Assembly: GCA_010015805.1 (NCBI GenBank)
Contig: ML978126.1
Coordinates: 1,922,001-1,986,000, forward strand
Length of the DNA: 64,000 nucleotides
Reading direction: 5' to 3'
Source of the DNA: Rhizodiscina lignyota
Lineage: Eukaryota > Ascomycota > Dothideomycetes > Aulographales > Rhizodiscinaceae
Made by a program: the position numbers and the translations under genes. Of the stretch, positions 1 to 11,257 are shown one piece after another. The first letter of the stretch is position 1. Each line of letters begins with the position of its first letter. The notes under the pieces were generated by a model. That model was not told the origin of the DNA. It saw only the letters and a list, made by a program, of their open reading frames with translations, and made no database searches.

Positions 1-1005
1 TGCCAGTAAGCAATGTAGCCGTCGTCTCGCTGCCTGCCACTACGAGAGTGATGCCGTTTTCGTACAGCTCGGGTGGAGTGAGCTGATCTTCTTTGTTTTT
101 GTTTAGCAACAAATAATTGAACACATCGTTCCTGTCGGGAACGTAGCCCTGCTCGACGCGCTTGTCAACGAGTTCCTTGGTGTACTGATCCATGTCCAAT
201 TTCGGTTTCATGAACGACTTTGGTATCACAGGCTTGAGGAGCGACAAGATCCCGTACCATTCAAGCTGCTGCATCTGCAGACCAAGAGAGACACCGTCGA
301 AGACGGTCTTGACGAAAAAGTGATACTCGCCACCGCGGTCAAGGCAGTGAAATGCTTCTCCAAAGGCAAAGTCGCCTGTGAGATCGAACGTCGTGAAGTT
401 GAACCATGCCGACATATCTTGCACAGGGTTCTTCTGCACTACCGCCTTAAGCTGCGTGACCAGGAGATCTGCGTACTTCATGAGCATGGCTGCTTGCTCT
501 TCCACAGCTTTGGGCGTGAATGCTGGGCCATAGATCCTTCGCAGTCGAGCATGTTTAGCATCGTCGGCATGAATAATTCCGCTTTCAAAGCCCGGCTGTC
601 GCGGTGTATAGGCGTACGGGTCCTTCTGGTTCTGCACTCGACCGCTCTGCATCCCGTAAATGTCGTTCCAAGCGTGCGGGTCGGTAAATGCCAGCTCGTC
701 TGGGGCTATTCGCACGACTGGCCCATACTTGCGGTGGAATTCCAAGACCTTAAATGGGAGACGACCTCTGATATTGTTCAGCGCGAATGGAACGCGATAT
801 GCAGCCCATAGCTTGGGGCCAGGATAGCGACTCAGTGGGTGGAAGTAGGCGTGATAGATTCCCCACGAAAGTATCCAAATGAAGGCCTTAAGAGTAAATC
901 AGCTTGATTAACAAGACAGTTTATATGCATACGGCGTACGGCGAATGCCAAGAGCGCAATGGCGTTTAATGAATTAAGGCTATGCGAGAATCCCGTTATA
1001 GCCAT
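1..1005 (-). CDS. Cytochrome P450, 3' end cut by window edge
   Basis: N-terminal two thirds of a fungal microsomal P450, probably a monooxygenase of secondary or xenobiotic metabolism. The ATG is at 1005; a 22-codon exon (1005-940) encodes a hydrophobic anchor start. It is followed by a 53-nt intron (887-939, GT-AG, phase 0) and a long exon running off the left edge. Visible family signatures are HPLSRYPGPK after the anchor, a region resembling the CYP65-type fungal P450s (KYGPVVRIAPDEL, DIYG), an ARLRR motif in helix C, and the I-helix oxygen-binding AGSETTA just before the edge. The ExxR and heme-Cys motifs lie outside the window. The substrate cannot be told. Confident on family, moderate on exon 1. 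Confidence 0.9.
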
Positions 1006-2374
1006 GTTGAAGTTTGCGTCTGCGGATTGTAGCTCGTTGTGGAGGTTTTAAAATAAGAGCAATGCGAAGAGGTGAAAAGTCCTCAACCCAATACTAGCAT
1101 CAGGATCAGCCAAGTTTTGTATAAAATAAGGCCTTGAGCGCTGTGTACACCCACTTTTAGTCATGCAGGTCAGCTCGGAGAGTTTCACTGACGAATTCAA
1201 GAGCATCTCCGATGCACAGTTGTGGGGTGCGTTTTTTACCTTACCTCAGGAGGTCCAGGATTGAAACGCCTGGGGGATTTGGGCACTAAGCCTATCTAAT
1301 ATCAATATACGATTAATAAGGAGCCTGATACGTAGAGTTAAACATTTCCACATGCAAGAGGCTTACTTACGTAAGCCCTTGAGCGACGACATGGACGGTG
1401 GGATTGATCCGTATAGGGCAAGCGAACTGATGAGCAATGTTCAAGTTGGGAAATCCGTTCGCTGGCCAAAACCATTTTACATATCTACTGAACGACGGAG
1501 AAAGAATGACAGGTACAGTACTTACTGGTACGAACTTGATATATACATTCTATGATAATTTGCCAGAAGTTAGCATTAGACAAAATAAAAGTGTCAGCTA
1601 CCTTCGGTGAACAGGGGAAATTTGAGAGGTGGAGATGACCCACCTTTTCGATGTTGCAGAGGCTTAACAGAGGATGCAAGGGCGGATGTATAGGCGGATT
1701 CTCAAGCCTGATACCCCACACGATATCTTTTCGCCATCATGTGCGCTGAGCTTAATTGGAGTTCATCAGAGAGGCCAGCGACAGATATGGAAAATGGTCA
1801 GTCGCTGAGCTCCTCAGGACGAGCGTGCGTGGTCTATTATGTATGGAAGTCGATGCAGGTTGCAGCACGCATCTACGGCCGTATTTATTGTTTCCCACCC
1901 CGCTCCTTTTCATCTTCTTCCGGAAGACAGACGAGCTTCGTCGGTTGGGTTTTCTCCACTTACGCAGCTTGCGTTTCCGCTTTTTTGCCTAGACTGATGA
2001 AGCAAGTCGATTTCTGTGTATCGATGCTAGATTTTCTGCCGACTCTACTCTTTTCTCCCACATGCATCGAACCACCAGCTCGACACGTTAGAATGTTACA
2101 TAAGCGTTCGCACCACAGGTTTTCGTTTTTTTGAAGGTTTCGTGTGATGCATTTGCCGCATCACATTCTTGCCTCTTTTCCCTGCATCAACTGGCGTATC
2201 ATGATGGGTCTTGCGTGTCATCTATTAAAAATTTAACAACCTTGGTCCAGAGTAGAGAGAAGTGTTGATACAGGAATATAGTAGCCGTGCGATTCGGAGA
2301 TCAAATCGAAAGCTCGAGGAGTGTTTGTCCTGCCCATCATGCAACCGTACTCTTACACCGGCGAAATATCCATT
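1006..2374. other. Intergenic, 1.37 kb between P450 and FAD monooxygenase
   Basis: No gene supported. The short open frames here show no family resemblance. The region should include the P450 promoter and the 3' end of the monooxygenase transcript. An orphan TATAAAATA on the plus strand at about 1120 precedes an ATG at 1163 whose frame soon closes. Confidence 0.5.
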
Positions 2375-4033
2375 TCACCCCAAACACAGCGCTTGCCTCA
2401 TAGCATGCTCGAATTTGGCCTGATAATCGGGAGGCTGCCTCCTCTCGCGCCACGCCACAAAATCATCCGGACGCACAAGCAGAGCACCTCTCGAGGAGAT
2501 TCCTGCGGCAGATTCGAAAGTACCCTTCGGAGCAACAAGACCGCCTTCCGGTCCGACGCAGTATGCGGTAATCTCGACGCCTAGAACAGAAGACACTTCC
2601 TTCACAGCATTCAACCACTCTTTCCCATCCGCGCCAGCCAGTAGTACAAAGCTCTTTCCTAGTAGGTCAAGGGTTGAGATGCGTTTCCCTTGATGGTCAA
2701 CCCATACATGAGGCGCTCTCCTTCCAGGTCTTCCATCGATCGAGAGGAATAAGCTCGGTAAAGTCCATGGCCTCCAGGTTAATCCTCCAAGCGGAGAAGT
2801 GTCTTCCGCGCAAATCGCCCTGCTCGTATAACCATATCCAAACCCGGAAACCAAAGGCATGCTCCTCAACATGCTTATCACAAATGCCAGATTCCATTGT
2901 ACAGAGATGATTCCCTTCTCATCAGCAGCGCTTGCTGATACCTCAGCGGCCTCCCGTCCAACAGGGATCCTCTCCACATCATACGTCTCGAGTAACGTCT
3001 CATTGGCATGTCCATTCAGTACCGCAGCAAGCTTCCAGGCAAGGTTGTTAGCATCTCCAATTCCTGAATTCGCGCCCTGTCCTCTCCAAGGGGGCATCTG
3101 ATGCGCTGCGTCGCCGGCAAGGAAGATACGTCCGTTTTTTAAACGTTCTGCGATTCGTACAGACGGTTCCCAGGGAAGGATACTCTTAATATCAATCTCG
3201 ATGTCCGGTATACCCAATGCAATACGGAGCAATTCTTTGCATCTATCGGGTGTGAAATCCGAAGCCTTCTCGCCTTTGGACGGGTCGTATGAGAGCTGGA
3301 AGACCCAGCGATCGCTATTGTTGATTGATGCGAACAAGCCGGTCACTTCGGGCCGTTTGATGGCACATAGAGAGAATTCGCGTTGCTGAACAAGCTCTTT
3401 CAGGTCTGCGTGGAAGAGAATGTTCATTAAATGACCCATTGTCCCCTGCCCGGTTACTCGGACGCCGAGGTGAGCGCGGATGGGACTCTTTGCTCCATCT
3501 GCAGCAATGAGATAGTCTGCACGAACAATGGATGTAACACCGCTCTCTCGATCCCTCAAGGTTGCTGTGACACTGTCGCCATGTTGCTCAACCCCAACGC
3601 ATTCGATATAAAACCGGACGTCACCCCCATGTTGTCTTGCAGCGTCCACCAGAACTGGCTCAATCATGTCCTGAGTGACAAACGCGCCAGATACTGGACT
3701 TATGGTTGCAGATAGTCCGCGCAGTGGAAGCTTCCTGACACCTTTTGTGCGCTGTTTCGCTTCGATGACCTCTTTGAGAGATTGTCCAGTATGCATACCG
3801 AAAGTAGCTGACATTGAGGCACCTGCTTCGCGAACAAGATCGTCAATTCCAAGGTGGCGGAAAAGCTCCATAGTTCGTGCATTGACGCTCCGCGCGCGTG
3901 GATGAATTGATGTTCCCGAGTGGCGCTCTATGGCCAACGAATGGACGCCATGGCGCGAGAGACATAGCGAGGCCGAGAGCCCTACGATGCCGCCTCCAAT
4001 GATTAGGACGGGAACATGTGTTGGGAGGGTCAT
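2375..4033 (-). CDS. FAD-dependent aromatic monooxygenase (PheA/TfdB family)
   Basis: A 552-residue intronless class A flavoprotein hydroxylase that would use NAD(P)H and O2 to hydroxylate a phenolic or other aromatic substrate. The Rossmann GGGIVG motif lies at residues 13-18, the DG motif (IAADGAKSP) at about 176-183, and the GD motif binding the FAD ribityl chain (GRIFLAGDAAHQMPPWRG) at 301-318. A thioredoxin-like C-terminal domain (about 430-552) is typical of phenol hydroxylase and 2,4-dichlorophenol hydroxylase relatives. The ATG at 4033 begins just before the Rossmann strand, as expected. Its neighbours, a P450 and a regulator-like gene on the same strand, would suit a small catabolic or secondary-metabolite group, but nothing proves co-function. 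Confidence 0.93.
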   Translation of the reverse strand: MTLPTHVPVLIIGGGIVGLSASLCLSRHGVHSLAIERHSGTSIHPRARSVNARTMELFRHLGIDDLVREAGASMSATFGMHTGQSLKEVIEAKQRTKGVRKLPLRGLSATISPVSGAFVTQDMIEPVLVDAARQHGGDVRFYIECVGVEQHGDSVTATLRDRESGVTSIVRADYLIAADGAKSPIRAHLGVRVTGQGTMGHLMNILFHADLKELVQQREFSLCAIKRPEVTGLFASINNSDRWVFQLSYDPSKGEKASDFTPDRCKELLRIALGIPDIEIDIKSILPWEPSVRIAERLKNGRIFLAGDAAHQMPPWRGQGANSGIGDANNLAWKLAAVLNGHANETLLETYDVERIPVGREAAEVSASAADEKGIISVQWNLAFVISMLRSMPLVSGFGYGYTSRAICAEDTSPLGGLTWRPWTLPSLFLSIDGRPGRRAPHVWVDHQGKRISTLDLLGKSFVLLAGADGKEWLNAVKEVSSVLGVEITAYCVGPEGGLVAPKGTFESAAGISSRGALLVRPDDFVAWRERRQPPDYQAKFEHAMRQALCLG

Positions 4034-4099
4034 GATAGTTGAAATTTAGCGTAAAGGAGACAAGATGTGTGAACGAAAGGAAAGACGAGAAAGACTCTG

Positions 4100-4107
4100 T
4101 ATTTATC
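4100..4107 (-). promoter_or_regulatory. TATA-like box of FAD monooxygenase gene
   Basis: Read on the minus strand this is GATAAATA, 67 bases upstream of the ATG at 4033. Position and composition fit a TATA element; no experimental support. Confidence 0.3.
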
Positions 4108-5377
4108 TTCCGGTCGCGGAATGTGGCTTCAGGCAGTGAGGCTTTCACCACGTAACCCTTCGTAACTTCAGCTCCATATCGTTACGACGGAAACGGTACT
4201 TGAAAATCGGGCCGGTACCGCTAAGGAATGGACAATACAGCGAAAGCTCGACAACTGTGTTTGGAAATTTGGGTTCGAGTACCGTGGTGCTAGAAGAAAG
4301 AGAGCGACGGGGGGCAAAACGGCACAGGTAATCGTGGGGGCGCATGTTGTTGTATGATGCGTACATACATCCCATCGGGTCGAAGGAGTAATAAGGATGC
4401 CAGCACGGGGGAAATTTGCATGACTAAGCAGCCAGCCACCGTTGCCCTATCAGTGCCTAACGAACAACTCTCCTCTTCTCCGGTGAGTCACGCTGTTCTC
4501 TACCTGCAGGTTTGACTGTGCTACGTCTTTAATGACAAGCTGCAATGAGCATCGGTGACGCGGCGAGCAGAACCTGCACAATCTAAACGTGCGCAGCCTT
4601 TGAACTTTCGTCATCTGGCGACATGAAGCCACTTAAGCAGAAGCGCATTGTTGATGCAGCGCATGCTATGCATCAAGTTGAGAATATTTCGATAAAGAGC
4701 TCAGTACTTTGACACCATGTGCCTGCATATAACTTGAGGTTGGGTGACCGAGAGCATTACGCGCCGTCAATATGGGTTGATATCCCTTGAATCTGTTTGA
4801 GGCCAAGTCTCCTGATGTTTGTCCATCAATAGTATCTCAGGAGGAGTTTTTATGCGGTTCGTTCTATAGAAAATGGCTTTCTCCCGTCCCACATTTTGCT
4901 GGTAACCGAGCATGCCAACGAATGTCTGGTCCGCAGCTTTCATCCAGCGGCCCAGCCTCACAGCATTCGAGCAGCAAGCACAACTCAGTGTGATACTACT
5001 CAATACAGAGTACGTAATCATTCCAACTTCAACATAACACAGAACAGAATTACGATAGCTCCAAAGATTATACAGACCGAAGTCATCCAATGCATCTATC
5101 CAATTGTATGATTAAAGCTCTTCAATGTGAGTGATCGAGACTGATACTGACGCGGACTCTAGAGTACTGAGATCAGTAATGACAATGGGAGCAGAATCTT
5201 GACATTTATAAGTATAGCACCTCTATAGACTCAAATGTGACCCGAATCGGCATTAGTCAAGATCGAGTCCACCGATTATCTAGTCGCTATTAGGCTCTCA
5301 TTCGACTATATATAAAACGTTGCCACGTGGTTACAAAAGGTCGACTACGCTAGGTAGAGTTCATGCTCCATGTAATG
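4108..5377. other. Intergenic, 1.3 kb
   Basis: No gene seen. The part from about 4640 to 5340 is AT-rich with scattered stops in all frames. A plus-strand TATATATAAAA at about 5308 has no gene following it. Confidence 0.5.
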
Positions 5378-7203
5378 CTAGGGTATCAATTTAGGCAATA
5401 AGTCGCCTTGAGACTGCTTTTCCGTACCCTGCGACGCGTCTCTGGACTCTTCTGCAGGGCGTACCTTTCGCCCTTTGAATCTGATCCAGCGCTCAAACGT
5501 CGGCCACGAAATCAACCAGTATGGTGTTGTTATCTCATGATTCTTCGTAGCAAAAGCACGCTTCCAATCACCCTCTGTCTCTATCGTAGCGTTCGCGACA
5601 ATGAGTTTGAAAGCTAAGAAAATGTGCGCGCGAGGGTTGTCCATAATAGAGCGCTGCTCCAGCGAGAAGATTTGTTGGACAAGCTCTTGCGTTTCGCATT
5701 CCAGTTGAGGTCCTGACGCTGGTCGGAGAGCCGCAGCGAAACGATTCAGGATAACCATGTTAGTCATGTATATGCCCAATGACTCCATGCGCCGATCATA
5801 TTGAGCCATTGCCTCTCGCTCCGGAGCCTCAAGAACGATGGCGCGAGTGAGGCTGTCATAATATTCCCGCCAGGACTTCAGCTCAGAGCGCGCATGGTCT
5901 ACGCGTGCTATAAGGCTTGATAGTTTTTGAGAAGTCATTTGATTGGGCGAGCGGATGGCATCCTCGACGTCGTTGAAGAGGCGAGGAATCGAGACTATGC
6001 GTAACCACAGCGATATCAGGACCTCACTGCAGTATGAAAATGTCGTGTATTCCAGTACAGCCGACGAGACTACCGCCTTCCATTCGCTGTCGTCGAGGAA
6101 ACATGGTTCAGCGGATATAATCGACTCTGTCCACTACACGAGTATCAGCATTGCCAAGAAAAAGACGCCCAGCATCATGAATAACCAATTAACGTACTAT
6201 CGAGCCAGACAGACCAAGCAGGAGAGCTTTCTCGAAATCAGTTTGAAATCGCTCCGGGCCTCGTAGCTTTATCAGCGCGCTTGCACCAGCCACATGCTTA
6301 GTCCATGCACGAATGGACGAAAAGTCCAGTAACTGCGACACTAATGTGAGAATTCGGGGTACTACTTGCTTAAACGAGCGAGGTGGAAGAAAGTACCTCA
6401 TAGATTGCAAGGATCTCTGTGGCGCACAACACATCTGCATCAAGCCGCCGTTTAGGGTCGTCCAGGGAGGTCTGAAGAGTTCTCAATGCGGTCGTATAGA
6501 AGTGCATGACGGACTTATCGGGCACAACCACCGAGCCATTCACGTACTGCCGCACCCTGACAGCGATGCAATGGACAGCAGCATCCAAGCATGCGCTTTG
6601 CCCGTAGTGCACAGGCAAGTAATCAAAATAGGACCATTGACGACATTTCAGAACGTCCATGAGGCTCTGAGGCTTCTTCTTCAGAGCGTGAACGGCCGGC
6701 TGGCCGATATGAAAGCTGGTCAACGCGGAGAGGTCGAGGAGGTCAAAGTTATATTCAACCCTCATCATCTCATAGCCAATAACTGGGATGGGCCGTGGCA
6801 GCGCCATCGTGTGCTTGCAGAGTTGAAATACCTTCGCATACCCAATGAAATCACCTCCGAATTGCTTGCGATACTCTCCGAAATGGACTGCTAGAGGATC
6901 GCCGGGACTTGGCTCAGGAGCTTGTATTAAATGAGCATCGTTAGGGCTCTGGCTTGACGGATCGGTCTCGCCTTCTTTGGCACCCACAGGTTCGTCCGCT
7001 GCTACATCTTCTGGGAGCTGTCCCAGGTTCACTTTGCCGTAGTTCCCCTTTTCCTTTCGCGCAGACGCTGCCTTGCTCATTGCCTGCCGCCTGATTTGCT
7101 TACGGACCGTTCCGGATTTGGGGAACGTCGCGTTTGAAGAAGTAACGAAGAGCAATGGCGTTCCATTGGAGCCACCGTGACCGTTGATCTTGGTCGAGGG
7201 CAT
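5378..7203 (-). CDS. Fungal-specific transcription factor domain protein without zinc cluster
   Basis: A three-exon gene: 7203-6397, 6332-6198 and 6133-5378, with two 64-nt introns, giving about 565 residues. It resembles the common Pezizomycotina family in which a short basic N-terminus (FPKSGTVRKQIRRQAMSKAA) precedes a helical regulatory domain like the C-terminal half of Zn2Cys6 factors (PF11951-like). The long middle exon continues through ACFLDD-type and WKAVVSSAV segments, and the last exon through the helical ARSELKSW segment. There is no Cys6 cluster, so DNA binding is unproven. The codon 33 bases upstream of the chosen ATG is TTG, so 7203 is preferred. Introns were placed where the frame and family continuity require them. 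Confidence 0.75.
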
Positions 7204-7958
7204 TCTGATGCGTAAGAAGAGGTGGTAAGACGGCAAGATGCCGCTTCGGTGGTAATACTAAAGAAAAGGGACGTCAACGCGGATTGAACTTATGAAAGAG
7301 CTCCGCAGTCTTTGACACATTTCGATGATACTCATGATGAGCTAATCCTCCGTAGCAGAGCCCCGTTGTGGCGAGTAATACACTACCTATGCCTCTGTCA
7401 GTCGGAAGGACTTGATGTCTCGAAGTTGGACGGGATCGACGTAATAGCCGAGCAGGGGCACTGACTGCTAAATTTGGCATAGCTCCATACCATTTCGAAC
7501 CTAGTGCGTCTGGCTTAACAAAGCTTCGCCTTGCGGCTGGATCAGATAAATGCATAATGGAAGGACCTTCCGCCGACTTTTGAGAATACTCCCAGCTCTC
7601 TTTGCTCTTCGATTACGAAACAAATGGGCGTAACCAAATATCGTCAATTGACAAGGCTACTGGCTACCTCGTGTAGCAATATTCGAAACCGGCAGAATCA
7701 AGCGAAGAGACGAAGAGACGAAATGCTCATCAACAACGTTACCAGCGTGGAGGATCATGCCAAATACTCTCAATTACTGTAGAATATCGAAGAGATGAAT
7801 CCACTGAACGCGAGCTATAAGTATGGCTTCGTCGGACCTCAAATTGATGTCTCGACCGGACAGCAAAGCATCAAGAGCAATCAGATCTCGAAACGCAACG
7901 AACCATAGGTATCCTCGGATCAAAGGTACGCCACGAGCGTCCAGAATCAGATCTCACA
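7204..7958. other. Divergent intergenic region, 755 bp
   Basis: Lies between two genes transcribed away from each other, so it should contain both promoters. No coding feature or clear TATA box recognised. Confidence 0.5.
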
Positions 7959-8646
7959 ATGGCCACGCCAACAACTATTGACGACCTCGTCGAACGCAAC
8001 AAAGAGCTTGCGAAGTCGTACACTCCAAGACCATTCTTCACTGAATTCGCAGCGATGGGCATCCCGATGCCGAAGATCCTCATTGTTACCTGCGCCGATC
8101 CGCGCTGTGTACCTGAGTCGTTCCTGGGGCTCAAGGGGGCCGAAGCTGCAGTGTTCCGCAACGTCTGCGGACATGTTGGCCCTGAGATGCACCACATTCT
8201 GGCGCTAGATACGATCATCAACTTCGACGAGATCATGATTGTGCATCACAATGGTGAGTAGTGCCACGCACCTTGTGGGGGCCGCCCCCGATTGGACGGA
8301 GGAACAGATGGAACGTGCTGACACAGCATTTGGTGATAGATTGTGGCGGCTTCTTGATCAACGACGAGCAAGTACGGAAGGTGTTGAAGGAGCGAGTGCC
8401 AGAGCACACTGCAGAGGTCGACAAATTTGCCACTTTTGGCGGTATCACGGAGTAAGCTCTTCGCTTCGACCCCAGCTGAGGCGTCAAATTTTGAGACTAA
8501 TTCCTTCATGCAGCTTGGAACAAAGCATCAGGGACGATATTGCTGTCCTCAAAGCCTCACCGCTTATGAGGAAGGATCTCGTCAATGCCACACGCGGATT
8601 TACCTTCGATATCAAGACGGGCATGCTGAACCCGTTGGACATCTGA
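7959..8646 (+). CDS. Beta-class carbonic anhydrase
   Basis: A small enzyme interconverting CO2 and bicarbonate. Exons are 7959-8253, 8340-8451 and 8514-8646, with 86- and 62-nt introns, giving 179 residues. The zinc site is complete: Cys45 in CADPR (with the Asp47-Arg49 dyad) and His97-x-x-Cys100, reading HHNDCGG across the first splice junction, which strongly supports that intron. The VFRNVCG strand motif at 65-71 is also present. The length matches the short bacterial-like beta-CA type rather than the longer mitochondrial fungal forms. No targeting peptide seen, so probably cytosolic. It converges with the downstream transpeptidase gene. Confidence 0.92.
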
Positions 8647-8901
8647 TGGTAGCTGTTCTGTTGAGCAGATATAGAAGCATGTAGTCAGATTTTGTATCGG
8701 AATACATGACACCTAAATTGGATACCGTTCTCTCGCCAATCCATGCAATATTTGGACCGATACACCATGTGCCGTTCCCCGCTTTACAATGCAATGCACC
8801 TCTCAGCTCTACCAGATCTAATATTCTTACCAATTCTTGGGTATAATCGGGCAATATCCTCTCCGACATGTTCACTCCCAGCTTGAAGCAGAGAAAAGGG
8901 G

Positions 8902-10849
8902 CTAAATAACATACCCAGCGGAAGCAGCTTGCCTTGGCTCTCCAGCAGCCTCAAAGGTCCCGTTTGGCAACATCCGGAGCGCCTGCACACTACTCAACCC
9001 AGGTCCCACGCGCGTGATGTTGTGGCCCTTTTCTTCCAGGAATTCAACAGTAGAGTTGTCATAGTCGTATTCCAGAAACATCAGATTCGGAATAAGCTGA
9101 TCATGTAGTCGCGGCTCCGCCAGTGCATCTCGCAGCGTGTATCCTTTCAGGTGCGGAGCGCGGTCAAGGACATGCCAGATGTTCATGATAGTAGACGTGA
9201 TGATTCGACTTCCCCCTGCAGCGCCTATGTTCAGGTACAGCGAGCCATTACTCAGATGATCGACAATGATCGGAGTAATGGATGACATGGGCCGCTTTCC
9301 CCCCCGAATGTAATTCGATGGCGATGGTGCATAGCCAAACTCGTTCTGCACATGCGGAATGCTGAAGTCGTTCATCTCATCGTTCATGATAATGCCGGTC
9401 TCCGGGACCAATACCATATTGCCGAAGATAAGATTGATTGTTGTCGTTAGTGATATGGACAGCCCTGACGCATCCGAAACGACCACGTGGCTAGTGCCGT
9501 GGTCATTGAGCGGCTCAATGCCGTCCGGATTGTAAGCAGAGACGTCCAGCGTGTGTGCATCAGATATCTTGGCACGAAGAAGAGTCGCGGTTTCAGGCTT
9601 GAGCATTTCGGCCTCATAGGCTGTGACGTTGGGCAGAAACGTCGGGTCTCCTAGACTAGTGCGCTGTCCTTGCGCAAAGCGGATTGCTTCATCAAAACGG
9701 TGCGTGGAGATGTTGAGTGCTGCGGGATGGCCGGCGTCGCTGAAACCTTCAAAGATCTTCATTGCACTCAGGGCAACACCACCGCCAGCAGGAGAGCCGC
9801 ATGAGGTCAGTTTGAAGTCGCGATACGTTATGCTGACTGGCTCTCTGATCTCGACTTTGTAATCTGCCAGGTCTTGCATAGTCATGGTACCGTTAGCAGC
9901 TTGTGTCGCCGCAACCATTGTCTCCGCAATGGGCCCGGTGTAAAAAGCATCTGCTCCATGCTCTGCAATCGTCTCCAGTGTATCCGCATATCGTTTCCGC
10001 GTGATCGTTTCATTAAGTTGCAGTCTTTTCCCATTGGGTGCAAAATCAATTGCCCAATTCGGATCGGCAGAAAGAAAGCCACCGTCTGTTGGACTCATAA
10101 AGTCCATGAATCGCACTAGGTCTCCTGAGACCGGGAATCCATATCGTGATACATAAACGGCAGGCATGACGACGTCTCTCCATGGCAACGATCCATATTT
10201 ATTATGCAGGTACTCCAATCCTCGGAGCTCTCCAGGAACGGCTGACGCCAGTCCGGTCCATATTGATCCATTTATATTATCTTTGTACATGTCTTCGTAC
10301 GCGGCGGCCGGCGCTGCTTCTCGGAAGTCGATATGCTCGTATGTACCGTTGGCGCTCCTGACGAGCATGAATCTAGCGAGCACGCGACAGTTAGCAAGGA
10401 TGTCGCAATCGCACGCAATCGTCCAAGATAAGAGAGTGCCGCAAAGTCCATATTCTTTCATTTATAGCCAGCATGTTCTTGCAGAAGAGATTCTCGACGT
10501 ACCCTCCGCCTCCAAGCCCACTGTGGTACATTCCTATCGTCCCGACACAGAGCACTGTCCCGACGAGTGCGTCCGCTGCATTGCCACCCGCCTTCAGCAG
10601 ATCGATGCCAATGTTCGTACAGATTGAATTCTCTGAAGCAACAGCGCCGAGTTTGCCAGCTTCATGCTGTCCGCCATCCGCGCTATATGATGCACGATGT
10701 GGTCCTGAGAGTGCAACTTGAGTCCCCAGCGCCGCAGTGAGGAAGTGAGATGCGTGTCGAATGCCTTCCACGACCCTCTGCTTGAGAGGAAGCCATGAGG
10801 GTGAGAGGTCGGCAGTATGGCGACTGAAGGTAGACAGATGAGGCGCCAT
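8902..10849 (-). CDS. Gamma-glutamyltranspeptidase
   Basis: An Ntn-hydrolase that removes the gamma-glutamyl group from glutathione and conjugates. Exons are 10849-10503 and 10372-8902; the 130-nt intron restores the family motif HSGLGGGGFMLVR across the junction. The protein is 605 residues. The precursor would be cleaved before the nucleophilic Thr of HGTSH (about residue 409), giving large and small subunits. Other family signatures are GIIMNDEMNDFS, GKRPMSSITP and GAAGGSRI. The chosen start lacks an obvious secretion signal, which most family members have, so a further 5' exon may exist upstream of 10849. Confidence 0.93.
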
Positions 10850-11257
10850 CGTCGTTTACATCGATGGACACCTGTAAACGACGTAAAGGTAAGGCAGAGT
10901 CTGCTGAGGAATCCATTATGTCCTGCGCCGGCGAGGATTTGTCGTGCCGCTGCCGGAAGACAGCGAACTAAGCGGATAAGCTTAAAATGTTATCTCTCTT
11001 ATCACGTTTTACCCAATGCGGTTAGTAGTCTTTCTCGATCTCTATGCAAGAGAATTCAATTACGAAATAACAGAAGACTCTTTATACAAAGACCAAAAAA
11101 AAAATTACCAGTCACGGCATTTTGCCATTTCCATCCAAGTCGCTATTATCTCAAAATACCTCCCTCCTGTGTTACCAAAAATTTCAACCAGAGCGAACCA
11201 TCCACCGAGACCCAAAGGAAATGCGTACACATCTGATCTGATCTGATCGGATTAACA
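10850..11257. other. Intergenic, 408 bp
   Basis: Upstream region of the transpeptidase gene and 3' flank of the helicase gene. It contains a poly-A-rich stretch around 11095 and a trivial TCTGA triplet repeat near 11233. No gene seen. Confidence 0.5.

Noticed and set aside
1120-1230. TATAAAATA followed by an ATG at 1163 opening a 20-codon frame that ends at a possible donor
   Set aside because: No acceptable acceptor continues the frame into anything gene-like; perhaps a relic.
1739-2134. 131-codon plus-strand frame
   Set aside because: No family resemblance; composition like the surrounding noncoding DNA.
4250-4310. GGGTTCGAGTACC resembling a tRNA B box
   Set aside because: No matching A box or acceptor stem around it.
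5308-5318. TATATATAAAA on the plus strand
   Set aside because: No plus-strand gene follows; it lies just beyond the 3' end of a minus-strand gene.
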